Shown here piece by piece: positions 35,151 to 44,900 of a stretch of DNA of 64,000 bases. Location: contig NZ_CP019646.1 of the NCBI RefSeq assembly GCF_001999965.1, positions 3,410,001 to 3,474,000 on the forward strand, in the 5' to 3' direction. A model generated the notes under the pieces. It was not told the origin of the DNA. It made no database searches and was given only the letters and a program-made list of their open reading frames with translations. The DNA comes from Limihaloglobus sulfuriphilus (lineage in GTDB: Bacteria > Planctomycetota > Phycisphaerae > Sedimentisphaerales > Sedimentisphaeraceae). Every line of letters starts with the position of its first letter. Position 1 is the stretch's first letter. The translations under genes and the position numbers were made by a program.

Positions 35151-36278
35151 CTAAACTTTCTGCGGCTGAGCCTGTTTTCTTGCGTAATACTGGGTTGCTG
35201 TGAACCATATGAACCCGGCCAGCTCTCTGGCAACTGCGATGTTGGCCTTTACCAGAATCTTGCCCCTGGCCCGAAGGTACCTGTGCCGGTAACTCAAACG
35301 CTGCCCGGCCCTGTCAGCTATTTCTATTCCCCATTGCGGCCGGCTCTCTCTACGTTTTTTAAGGGCCTTAGATGGAACATATCGATGCCGGTAGTGGTGG
35401 GCAGTTTCATTGAGCAGCCGCCTTACCCGCTTATTGCCGGCCTTGGTTATCGGGCCTTTTTTTTCTGATTCTCCACTGGAGTCCTCTTTAGGGGTTAAAC
35501 CGAGGTATGACATAAAAGCCGGGGCTGATTCAAAACGGGCAAAATCAAAAATTTCCACCAGAATGGATATTGCCGTGATGGTCTTGATGCCGTGAAAACA
35601 ACTCAAAATACCTACCATTTCGCGGTAGTCATCCGTTTCTGCCAGCGCCTCAACACGCCGATCACACCTGTCGAGCCTTTCACAACAGTTTATGTACTGG
35701 GCGAAATATGCCTCAAAGACTTCATTCAGGGCGGGCTCTTCGAAGTTTATACCACGCAGCCAGGTTATATGCTTATCTGTCCAGTGATTGCCCTGATGGT
35801 AAATATAGCTATGACGATTGAGAAACTTGAGTATGTGATGTTGTGCTCTCTGGACATCCTTTCGGGCTGTCTCACGAAGACGCACCAGCTCTCTATCTGC
35901 CTCCTGTTTCTCATTGGGAGCGTGAACCTCGGTCAACAGGCCCGCACTGTAGTACTCCTGAAGCTTCTTTGCGTCCCTGCGGTCTGTTTTTATACGAACT
36001 CCGGGTTTTACCGGTACCAGAGATGGGGCGATTACCGCACATTTAAAGCCCAGAGCCTCAATCCTGCGCTTGAGAGAAAAGCCGCAAACGCCGGCTTCAT
36101 AGCAGAATTCAACCGGCCCAGGTGCCTGACGGGCTATCTTTTTTACTGCCCGTTTAATATCAGAGGGCGTATTTTTGATTGTAAATTCAACAACATTATC
36201 CCGATCAGGGTATTTTATGGCAGCTTTATGTTGTTTTTTGTGTGTATCCATTCCTACATATGTTATAATATTGTTCAT
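35151..36278 (-). CDS. IS110-family DEDD transposase
   Basis: 375 residues from the ATG at 36276-36278; a GTG start at 36320 would add 14 residues. The N-terminal RuvC-like DEDD domain starts YVGMDTHKKQHKAAI with Asp near 11. A second part has EFCYEAGVCG (Glu) and KTDRRDAKKLQ (the DxxD pair). The C-terminal Transposase_20 domain is SCFHGIKTITAISILVEI, then AFMSYLGLTPKEDSSG with the catalytic serine in SSGE, and ITKAGNKRVRRLL. It cuts and rejoins DNA guided by an element-encoded RNA. It appears intact, so the element may still be active. Confidence 0.93.
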   Translation of the reverse strand: MNNIITYVGMDTHKKQHKAAIKYPDRDNVVEFTIKNTPSDIKRAVKKIARQAPGPVEFCYEAGVCGFSLKRRIEALGFKCAVIAPSLVPVKPGVRIKTDRRDAKKLQEYYSAGLLTEVHAPNEKQEADRELVRLRETARKDVQRAQHHILKFLNRHSYIYHQGNHWTDKHITWLRGINFEEPALNEVFEAYFAQYINCCERLDRCDRRVEALAETDDYREMVGILSCFHGIKTITAISILVEIFDFARFESAPAFMSYLGLTPKEDSSGESEKKGPITKAGNKRVRRLLNETAHHYRHRYVPSKALKKRRESRPQWGIEIADRAGQRLSYRHRYLRARGKILVKANIAVARELAGFIWFTATQYYARKQAQPQKV

Positions 36279-36414
36279 AACGACCGGTACCTTTCGTATT
36301 GTATGCGGCTCTGTTGCCACAGTGTAATAACCCGCGATTGGCAGGTGCTACGTACACCTTATCGCATAAACCGTAATTATCCGGCTTATGACGAGATTTG
36401 CAACCGTTGGGGCC

Positions 36415-36426
36415 GGTCGTTCCATA
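36415..36426 (-). repeat. IS subterminal inverted repeat, right
   Basis: GGTCGTTCCATA, reverse complement of 34821-34832, 5 bp inside the TAC junction. Confidence 0.9.
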
Positions 36427-36431
36427 TTTTC

Positions 36432-37574
36432 TACAGTGCCCTGGCTGCATTTGATATTTCCCCTACATCTCCTGCTTTCCAGGGCGTTAGCTTTACCGGT
36501 TCTTTTGATGGTCACGGGCACGCGATCTCAAACCTGAATATTGACAGCCCTGGTGATTTTGTCGGGCTGTTCGGCTACATTAATGAAGATGCCGGTGAAA
36601 TACAAAATCTAAGTCTGAAAAATGTGAACGTCAAGGGCAGAGAGAGGGTCGGCGGTATCGCGGGAGATTCAGCGGCAAACATATATTCTTGCAATGTTGA
36701 AGGCAGGGTTACAGGTATTGATACTCTGGGTTTTATTGCCGGCATGAATTATGGTATAATAATTTCTTCGCAGGTTAGAGGCGATTTGATCGGGGGTGAA
36801 AATGTCGGCGGTATTTGCGGTGAAAACCATGGTTTGATCCAGAATTGCCATTCAAGCGGCAATGTTACCGCGACTCAGGGTCTTTGCGGAGGCATAGCAG
36901 GCGATAATACGAGCGATATTATTTTTAGCAGCAGCAACTCAAACCTTGCAGGACGTCATGTAGGTGGTATTTGCGGCTGGACTGGCAGTGGATACTACAC
37001 CTATTCCAGGATACGAGATTGTTATGCAAATTGTACCATAGCTGTTACAGATGAGGACGGTGTGGCCGGTGGAGTGGCAGGATACAATTTCGAATCCATC
37101 ACCGATTGTTACAGTGCATCAACCTTTGTCTATGGCACAGATTTCACCGGTTATATCGGAGGCTTTGTCGGTATGGATAACTCACTCAACCCTGATCAGA
37201 CTGAAAAAGCTGTTTATGATGCCTGCTTCTGGGATTATAGTGTTGCTGGTGAACATCCCGGTGTTGGTTATTCACAAAGTGGTTCACTAATTGAAGTCGA
37301 TCCTGACGGGGTATATCCCCGCAATACGACAGCAATGAAAACCATGTCTAACTTCACATCTTATGGCTGGGATTTTGTTGGTGAGACGACCAATGGGTAT
37401 TCTGATAAATGGACCATTGTAGAAAATGAAACATATCCGCGGTTTGTAAATGAGTGCATCAACCCGCCGGCCGGTGATGTTAATGGTGACTGTGTGCATG
37501 ATATGCTCGACTTTGCCGCAAATGCTTCAGGCTGGCTCGAGTGTGGACTGATAACACAGGACATGTGCCCGTAA
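36432..37574 (+). pseudogene. GLUG-repeat paralogue 3, 3' fragment
   Basis: The frame resumes YSALAAFDIS, continues through GLUG repeats (FTGSFDGHGHAISNLNI, NVGGICGENHGLIQNC and others) and ends GDVNGDCVHDMLDFAANASGWL with the same NMCP-like end (QDMCP). A long open frame from 35592 that reads through the transposase on the opposite strand is an artefact. Without a start it is probably not made, except by read-through from an IS promoter. Confidence 0.88.
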
Positions 37575-37866
37575 ATAGTTATTTTAAAATAATTTATACT
37601 GAAAACCGGTAAGAGTAAACGCTTCAGCGTGTTACGGTTAAAATCGCCCAAAAATGCAAAATCTGCGAGGTTAATGCAAGCAAAATAAAGCTCAAACAAG
37701 CGTTGATGACTATGAACGCCTGGGGCGTACACTAATAAATGAATACAAACGGAACATCTCGCCCTGCACTGGTGCTAATTCGATATAATATAAGTTTGAC
37801 AAAACCCCTCATCTAATCTATAACATGGCCGACATATTTTAATATTAAATCAGTTCGGAGATAAAC
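37575..37866. other. Spacer between GLUG paralogue 3 and malic enzyme
   Basis: No gene. TTGACA-like TTTGACAAAAC (about 37795-37805) followed at a distance by TAACAT (37820-37825) could be the malic enzyme promoter; CGGAGA precedes its ATG by 6 nt. Confidence 0.4.
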
Positions 37867-39252
37867 ATGTTTAAACTTGATGGCAGCTGGCAGGAAAGAT
37901 ACAACGCCACTGCGGTATTTACGTTTCGGTGCAGATTTGCTGATACAGCTTTAGCGTTCTCAAAGTTTTTTCAAATAGCCGACAAGGCCGGTGTGCATAC
38001 AAGCGATGTACAGATTGTCGATGCAGACGATACCACGCTTACCAGGGACATAAAATGCTTTTGCAAGAATGTTGCCGCAGCGGAAAAATTCAGCGGTATG
38101 CTTGAAGCGGAAGGTATTGAGGTTGTTGAGCTCATTGACAATGTGCTTGAGATTCACCGCCGCGGAACTATTGATATTGTCAGCCGCGTGCCGATCCAGG
38201 ATTTGACTGATTTGCGTATGGTATATACACCGGGTGTGGCAGAAGCATGCAAGCTCATCGAATCACAGCCTGAAGCGGCCTGGGAGATGACCGGCCTTTG
38301 CGACCGTGTCGCGGTTGTAACTGACGGTACCGCGGTATTAGGCCTTGGCGACATCGGTCCGCTGGCATCACTGCCTGTAATGGAGGGTAAGGCCGCTATC
38401 TTCTCGGAGTTTGCCAAGGTAAGTGCTTTTCCTGTACTGATTAACAGCAAGGACCCAGATATAATTATAGAGACGGTAGAGCGGATAGCCGGCAGTTTTG
38501 GGGCTATTCAGCTTGAGGATATCGCCGCTCCGTCCTGTTTTAAGGTTGAGCAGGAGCTTCGGGACAGACTGGACATACCAGTATTCCACGATGACCAGCA
38601 CGGCACCGCGACGGTTGTTCTGGCGGCACTTATAAACGGCTTACGCCGTATCGGCAAAAAAGGCAAAGACTGCTCTGTTGTCATGCTCGGCGCCGGCGCG
38701 GCGGGTTACGCAATATCAAAAGTCCTCCAACATTACGGCATTGGCGATATTGTAATCTATGACTCATGCGGCGCACTTTATGAGGGACGTACGGAAAAAA
38801 TGAATCCCTGGAAAGAGGAACTTGCCAGGGTTACAAACGATGAAAATACGCAAGTCCCATTTGCAGAAGCATTTAAAGGCAAAGATATTTTTATTGGCGT
38901 CGCCAGGCCCAACATGGTAACCAAAGAAATGGTTGCGTCAATGAACAAAAATCCTATCGTTCTTCCACTGAGCAACCCTGTTGGAGAGATAACGGTAGAG
39001 GATGCCCTGGAAGCCGGTGCGGCTATCGCTGCGGACGGCCGCGGAATCAACAATGCCCTGGCTTATCCGGGTCTCTTCAGAGGCGCACTGGATGCTCGGG
39101 CGGAGGATATTACGCTTGAGATGCAGATTGCCGCGGCTGAAAAGCTGGCCCAAATCTCGCCGGAAGGCGACCTCCTGCCGGACATGATAGACCGCGGCAC
39201 ACATGAGCAGGTTGCCCAGGCGGTATCGCAGGCCTGGATAAATCGTAAATAA
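37867..39252 (+). CDS. NAD(P)-dependent malic enzyme with N-terminal ACT-like domain
   Basis: 461 residues. The first about 95 residues form an ACT-like regulatory domain, then the malic core: DLRMVYTPGVAEACK with catalytic Tyr (about 118), EGKAAIFSEF, INSKDPD with catalytic Lys, EDIAAPSCF and FHDDQHGTA metal ligands. The NAD fold is VVMLGAGAAGYAISK (about 273-287). It converts malate to pyruvate and CO2. The ACT-malic order is common in anaerobes and suggests amino-acid control. Single gene with its own terminator at 39273-39305. Confidence 0.92.
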   Translation: MFKLDGSWQERYNATAVFTFRCRFADTALAFSKFFQIADKAGVHTSDVQIVDADDTTLTRDIKCFCKNVAAAEKFSGMLEAEGIEVVELIDNVLEIHRRGTIDIVSRVPIQDLTDLRMVYTPGVAEACKLIESQPEAAWEMTGLCDRVAVVTDGTAVLGLGDIGPLASLPVMEGKAAIFSEFAKVSAFPVLINSKDPDIIIETVERIAGSFGAIQLEDIAAPSCFKVEQELRDRLDIPVFHDDQHGTATVVLAALINGLRRIGKKGKDCSVVMLGAGAAGYAISKVLQHYGIGDIVIYDSCGALYEGRTEKMNPWKEELARVTNDENTQVPFAEAFKGKDIFIGVARPNMVTKEMVASMNKNPIVLPLSNPVGEITVEDALEAGAAIAADGRGINNALAYPGLFRGALDARAEDITLEMQIAAAEKLAQISPEGDLLPDMIDRGTHEQVAQAVSQAWINRK

Positions 39253-39272
39253 TCGTCCCAAAAAGAGATACA

Positions 39273-39305
39273 AGCCCTGTTGGAGAGAGCCTGACGGGGC
39301 TTTTT
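39273..39305 (+). terminator. Intrinsic terminator after malic enzyme
   Basis: AGCCC...GGGCT stem with additional GT/AC pairing around a loop rich in G and A, followed by TTTTT (39301-39305). Confidence 0.7.
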
Positions 39306-39360
39306 CGTGTGTTGGGGCTGCATATAAAGAAAACTCTAAATTGAACATTTGCAGGTTTTT

Positions 39361-40413
39361 ATGAGTATTTCGGATAGAGCACTTTGGCGAATAATAGACG
39401 CAAACTTCAACCGCGCCCGGGAGGGGCTGCGTGTAATGGAGGAGTATGCCCGCTTCGCCGCGGAATCTGTCCCGCTTACGCAGAGAATAAAGTCACTTCG
39501 GCATAGATTGTGTGCCGTTATTGAGAAACACCCGCGTGATGTCCTTTTAAACGCCAGAGACACCGATGGAGATATCGGCGCCGGCGCGGTTAATGAGTCT
39601 CAGATCAGCCGCGGCTCTTCCGAAGATATGTTTATCGCCGCCGCTCGTCGGGTTCCAGAGGCTCTAAGGGCGATAACAGAGGCGTTCAAAACCATTGACC
39701 CTGCATCGGCATCTGAGATTGAAGGGCTTCGATTTGAGGCGTATAAGTTAGAAAAAGAGATATGCCTTAGTATCTACGCGGCGGGGAAATTCAGCCGAGT
39801 AAGGCTGTATGTGCTTGCTGACCCGAGTCTTACGAATGACCTTGAAAGGTTTGTAAAACAGTGCATCGCCGGCGGGGCCGACTGCATCCAACTGCGGGCT
39901 AAGGGCTTTTCTGATAAATGTTTATGCGAAATGGCAGCCAGTGTAGCCGATATCTGCCGTGATGCAGGGGTATTGAGCATTATCAACGACAGAGCGGATA
40001 TTGCTTTGACTGCGGGCGCGGACGGCGTTCATTTAGGGCTTGATGATATGAGTGTCAGTCACGTGCGTAAATTATCTTATCGTCCTCTCATTGTTGGAGT
40101 TACAACACATAACGAGGATGAGCTCGATGCCGCGGTCAATGCCGGCGCAGATTATGTAGGGCTGGGCCCGGCTTTTAAAACATCGACCAAGCCGCAGCTT
40201 CAGCCGGCGGGCCTGGATTATATCCGCCTGGCAATAACTAAACTCAAAGGCAGCGGCATTGGACATACTGCTATTGGCGGGATCACAGGCGATAACATTA
40301 ACAGGCTGATTGATATTGGAGTAAAAACCGCGGCGGTGTGCGGCTGTTTATATTCCTGCGACAGCCCGAAAACTTTATGTACTGAGTTCAAAAGTTTGCT
40401 CGAAGGTGTGTAA
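39361..40413 (+). CDS. thiE: ThiD2-ThiE thiamine-phosphate synthase
   Basis: 350 residues from the ATG at 39361 (CAGG 6 nt upstream; a TTG at 39349 overlaps the ribosome site). Residues 1-140 match the ThiD2 domain (ALWRIIDANFNRAREGLRVMEEYARF, then ARDTDGDIG and SRGSSEDMFIAAARRVPEALR). Residues 145-350 are ThiE: IQLRAKGFSD, IINDRADIALTAGADGVHLG, VGVTTHNEDEL, DYVGLGPAFKTSTKP and AIGGI. ThiE joins HMP-PP and thiazole phosphate to make thiamine phosphate; ThiD2 is a fused kinase-related domain found in several anaerobes. One of the few biosynthesis genes here, without other thi neighbours. Confidence 0.9.
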   Translation: MSISDRALWRIIDANFNRAREGLRVMEEYARFAAESVPLTQRIKSLRHRLCAVIEKHPRDVLLNARDTDGDIGAGAVNESQISRGSSEDMFIAAARRVPEALRAITEAFKTIDPASASEIEGLRFEAYKLEKEICLSIYAAGKFSRVRLYVLADPSLTNDLERFVKQCIAGGADCIQLRAKGFSDKCLCEMAASVADICRDAGVLSIINDRADIALTAGADGVHLGLDDMSVSHVRKLSYRPLIVGVTTHNEDELDAAVNAGADYVGLGPAFKTSTKPQLQPAGLDYIRLAITKLKGSGIGHTAIGGITGDNINRLIDIGVKTAAVCGCLYSCDSPKTLCTEFKSLLEGV

Positions 40414-40524
40414 GTTAAAGTGTTTTATAGAAAAATATTTGCCGCCGGGTAGCTCCAAAAATGCCTTTGGCGGGCTGTTAAGTGCCTTTGCCGGTTAGGT
40501 TTTTGTTAAATGTCAAAAATTCGC

Positions 40525-40553
40525 TTGACATAGCTATTTATGTATGCTTAAAT
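40525..40553 (+). promoter_or_regulatory. Sigma-70 type promoter for the sigma-54 activator gene
   Basis: A perfect -35 TTGACA (40525-40530), 17-bp spacer and -10 TTAAAT (40548-40553), about 120 bp before the coding start. Confidence 0.6.
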
Positions 40554-40672
40554 GTAACGTGGCGATAGACGCCAAAAGAAGAATACGGAATTATGTTTAA
40601 AAAAGTTGAAGAAGAAAACGGTTTAACGGAAAGGGCGTTATGCATTAAATGAAGTGAATTAAAAAGTATTGA

Positions 40673-41719
40673 ATGAAGGTGACACAAGTGAAGAACAAAG
40701 TTATGTCCGCAGAGGCAAGTTTTCCTGCGAGCATTCCTTCGTCAGTCAAATCCTTTGAATTGGTAGGTGATTCACCGGCTTTTAAATGCGTCCTCGACAC
40801 GGCAAGTGTTGTGGGCAGCAGAGAATGTCCGGTAATTATTACTGGTGAAACAGGAACAGGCAAAGAAATGGTGGCCAGGATGATTCATCATCAAAGCTCC
40901 CGTGCAAAATCTGTGCTTGTTCCCGTGGATTGCACGACATTGACGGGGCAGCTCTTCGAAAGCCAGTTATTTGGTCACGTAAAGGGCGCATTCACCGGAG
41001 CTCACAGCGATTCATTAGGTTTTTTCCGGGCCGCTGAAGGCGGAACGGTATTTCTTGATGAAGTAGCTGAGATTCCTCTGGAGCTTCAGTCTAAACTTCT
41101 TCGCGTACTCCAGGAAGGCATAGTAACTCCGCTGGGTTCGACAAAGTCGTATCCGGTTAATGTAAGGGTTATCTGTGCTACTCACAGGGATTTACGCAAG
41201 ATGGTGGATGATGGAAAGTTCCGACAGGATCTCTACTACAGGCTGAATGTAGTTTCTGTTGATTTGCCGCCGCTTCGCGACAGGGCCGCTGATGTGGTTC
41301 TGTTAGCAAAGCACTTCCTGGCAAAACAGTCGAATCTCTACGATGAAAGTCCGAAAGTTCTTTCACCAGAGGTGGTAAAAGCGATTAGCTCTTACAACTG
41401 GCCGGGAAATGTTCGCGAGCTTGCAAACTGCATGGAAAGAGCGTATGTTCTTTCCACAACAGAAGAGATCGGAATGGATTCACTGCCTGACGAGATCCGT
41501 AATTCCAGACCGGATGAGATGAGATATACCCATCCGGCCGCCGTACTCAATGACGGCTCGGCAGTTATGACTCTTGAAGAGGCAATGGTCTCCGCTATAA
41601 AAGCGGCGATGGTAGAATCCAACGGTGTAAAGACACTTGCGGCCGAAATACTTGATGTCGAAAGGCATAGGCTCAACAGGCTTATAAACAAGTATAATAT
41701 TGAGGTTGCATGTGCGTGA
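40673..41719 (+). CDS. Sigma-54-dependent transcriptional activator (AAA+, no receiver)
   Basis: 348 residues: AAA+ core with Walker A GETGTGKE (58-65), the sigma-54 contact loop GAFTGA (105-110), Walker B GGTVFLDE (123-130) and the sensor regions RFRQDLYYRLNV and NWPGNVREL. The C-terminal 50 residues are a Fis-type helix-turn-helix (ETLAAEILDVERHRLNRLI-like). There is no N-terminal sensor beyond about 25 residues, so activity must be controlled by expression or a partner, as with PspF-type proteins. The target genes are not evident. The start is uncertain: ATG 40673 or 40703, neither with a clear ribosome site. Confidence 0.9.
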   Translation: MKVTQVKNKVMSAEASFPASIPSSVKSFELVGDSPAFKCVLDTASVVGSRECPVIITGETGTGKEMVARMIHHQSSRAKSVLVPVDCTTLTGQLFESQLFGHVKGAFTGAHSDSLGFFRAAEGGTVFLDEVAEIPLELQSKLLRVLQEGIVTPLGSTKSYPVNVRVICATHRDLRKMVDDGKFRQDLYYRLNVVSVDLPPLRDRAADVVLLAKHFLAKQSNLYDESPKVLSPEVVKAISSYNWPGNVRELANCMERAYVLSTTEEIGMDSLPDEIRNSRPDEMRYTHPAAVLNDGSAVMTLEEAMVSAIKAAMVESNGVKTLAAEILDVERHRLNRLINKYNIEVACA

Positions 41720-41747
41720 AGATTAACTTTAAGTAGCAACTTACCTT

Positions 41748-41782
41748 GGCGGACGGCTCAAACGAGTCGCCCGCCTTTTTTT
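41748..41782 (+). terminator. Intrinsic terminator
   Basis: GGCGG...CCGCC stem with inner CTC/GAG pairs around AAAC, followed by seven T residues, 28 bp after the sigma-54 activator. Confidence 0.8.
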
Positions 41783-41929
41783 GTGCGCACGGCAGGTCAT
41801 GCTTGCTTGGGAGTGTAAGCATCCTATGGGCCGGTAGTGTGAGAAGTCTTGGCTGTGAGGCCCCGCCTACTCGATATTCCGGTAAGTGTAATCGGTTGTT
41901 TATCTATGGTTATGATTTTAGGTGATGTG

Positions 41930-44900
41930 TTAGTGGATATTATTCCCCGGCCATAATTTGTAGAACTCCGCAAAATCAAGAATGTTTATCGTGTCATCAT
42001 TTACAAGATCGTATTCCTGCGGGAAGTTCTCATTACCTTCTTTGACTTCCAGCCACGCGGCTGCCATACCCAAGAGCTGCGGTTTCCAGAAAGTGTATTC
42101 GGCTGAGAATTCATGGTAAAAAACGTCTGTAACCTCGCCATAGGTGCCGTTGTGGTCCTGGTCAAGCGTTCCCCCGTGAGCGGATGCTATATAAGGGCCG
42201 ACCTCAATCGTATATACACCCTCGGCAGTCTGCATCGGGAAACTTACACGATAAATATTGGAGTAGAGCGGATTATCTATTCTTTCGATAGCCGATACCG
42301 TTAAAACACCTCCGGGACCTGTCAGGGTTATGTCATCAATGTCAAACGTTGACTCATCGACAGCCGTCGAGAACTCGATATCGATATAACTTACATACCC
42401 GTCGATGGTTCCCGTCGGTGTGACATTATCCAGAACGAACAGCTCTCCGCCGGTCTCATTGAGATATACAGTACCCACGCCGCCCGACTGGTAGCCGCTG
42501 CCGCCCAGGGCATAAATATTTTCCTCAGAGAGTGTTATATCACTTGAGCTTAAAACTGCGATACGTCCGCCGCTGCCGCCGCCGCTGTCTTCCTCGCTTA
42601 CAACGTAGCCGTTGCCACCGTTTGCGGTAATCAGGCCTTCGCCCGAGACGCTGCCGGCTGTTACAAGGATACTCCCGCCCGAGCCGCCGCCGGATGCGCC
42701 ATAGCTGTGCGAGCGTCCATTGAATCCATTGGAGGAAATTAAACCATCGTTGTTTAAACTCTGTGCTGCTTGGAGCCTTAGTGCACCTCCGCCGTATCCG
42801 CCGATACCGGCATATCCGTCACCGCCGCCCGAGCCCATTTCAATGGGAGAATACGGGTTTCCGTATGGCGATCCGCCGCTGTAAGGACTCTGCGGATTGC
42901 CTCCGTAGTTACCGTATCCGCCGCCGCCGCCACCGCCGTAGCCGTCGTTGCGTGTACCGGTTCCGGCTCCGGGGCCCTGTCCGTTCTTATAGCCCTTGCC
43001 GTCACTGCTGACAACACCGCCGGGCTCTACAGCGATATTCATCGCGGCTATATCGGCACTGGCGGAGATAACACCCTGATCCTCAACGACCAAATCGCCA
43101 TAAGATTCTACTTTCAAGTAAGTTGTATCTGCCGGATGGGTCAGGATTCCGCCCGCCGCTACTGTAGTATCATAAAGTTTGAGCAGTGAAATCGGTGCGG
43201 GTTTTCCACCGTCTTTGACCAGAAGGCTGAACTGCTCGGTTGTATCAAAATGAGTAAGCCCTTCGGCGAGATTATTGTTTGCGACGGTAACCAGCTTAGT
43301 TTCACCTTTAAAGCCGGTTGCTATTGTACCTGCGCCGCCGATACGGCCTGTTGAACCGGTGCCGCCAAATGCCTGGAATTCTCCGGCATATGTGCTGCTG
43401 TCATAGTAAACAGCTATACGCCCGCCGCCGCCGGAGCCGCTGTCTTCTTCACTTACCAAGTGACCGATTCCGCCGTTGGCAGAGACGAGTCCCTCACCGG
43501 CAAATGAGCCGGCGTCTATCCATATGCTGCCGCCTGAGCCGCCGCCGGATGAGCCGTAAGAGTGAGCTCTGCCGTCAATTCCGTTTGCAGAAACGGTTCC
43601 GTCGTTAGTAAATTTCCCGCCCACACTTATGCGAAGCTTTCCTCCGCCGTAGCCGCCGATACCTGCGTATCCGTCGCCGCCGCCCGAGCCCAGCTCTGCC
43701 GGTTCAAGAACACTGCCGTATCCGATGCCGCCTGCATATGGGCTTTCCGGGTTTCCGCCGTTGCCGCCGTAGGCACCACCGCCGCCGCCGCCGTTAGTTT
43801 CGTTCCTGGTGCCCGTGCCGGCTCCGGGGCCCTGCTGATTGATATATCCTTTGCCGTTAGCTGAGATATTGCCGTCAGGCTCTACAACAGTGCCACCTGC
43901 GATGGTTATTGTCGCGTTGGCATGGATCAAGCCGCCTGTTTTTACGAGCATATCGCCGTGCATGTCTATATTTATATCTTTAGACTCAGCAGTGTGAGTA
44001 ATGATACCGCCGGCATCTACCGTCACATCGTTAGCTGTCAGAAGCCCCACGATTGCCGGCATTGCACCATTAGCTACATGCAGGTCAAACTCACTTTCTG
44101 TATCAATATATGAACGGGTATTTGTATTAGCGTTGTTGTCCATTGAGACCGTGCCGTATGTGTCTGAATTATTTTTCATGTAAACGGTTCCCGCGCCGCC
44201 GCACCTTGAGGCGTGGCTGATGCCGCCGTATGCCGCAGCTGAGCCGGTGTAAGTGGATGAATCGTAATAGACTGCGATACGTCCGCCTCCGCCACCGCCG
44301 CCGTCCTCCTCGCTTACTTCATAACTCCTGCCGCCGTTGGAGGAGATGAGGCCGCTGCCGGCGAATGAGCCGGCATCGATCCAGATACTTCCGCCTGAGC
44401 CGCCACCGGAGGCTCCATATCCATGCGATCGGCCGTCAACGCCGTTAGCTGAAATAGTGCCGTTGTTCGTAAATGTACCGCTAGCAATGACTCTTATACG
44501 TCCTCCGCCGGCGCCGCCGACACCTGCGTATCCGTCTCCGCCGCCAGAGCCGAGGTCGACTGGTTCAGTGATAGAACCGTATGCTATTCCACCTGCATAT
44601 ATGCTTTCGGGTTTTCCGCCGTTTCCGCCGTAGGCTCCGCCACCACCACCGCCGTTGGTGTCCGTTCTTGTACCAGTGCCCGCCCCTGGCCCCTGCTCGT
44701 TTATATATCCCCTGCCGTTCGCTGTTATACTGCCGTCTGCTTCAACAGTAATGTTACCTTGAACAGTTACCGTTGGATTAGCGTTTATTGAACCGTTTGT
44801 TCTTATAAGCAGGTCGCCGAGTACAGTCATCTCTATTTCGTAAGTCCCTGCAGGATAGCTAATTGAACCGCCTGTTTCTACGGTTGCGTTGTTGACAGTT

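Larger units (their letters stand above)
34818..36434. mobile_element. IS110-family (IS1111 group) insertion sequence
   Basis: A 1617-bp insertion in GLUG paralogue 3. Removing one copy of TAC plus the intervening DNA (TAC at 34815-34817 and at 36432-36434) restores an in-frame gene reading SGYKY-SALAAF. The rebuilt protein has 644 residues against 645 in both paralogues. Subterminal inverted repeats of 12 bp (34821-34832 and 36415-36426) lie 3 and 5 bp inside the junctions, a mark of the IS1111 group. One DEDD transposase is encoded on the minus strand. No target duplication beyond the shared TAC is seen. Confidence 0.88.

Noticed and set aside
35592-37574. 660-codon open frame spanning the IS and the GLUG 3' part
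   Set aside because: The first 280 codons are antisense to the transposase. Only the part from 36432 matches the GLUG paralogues, and no start exists.
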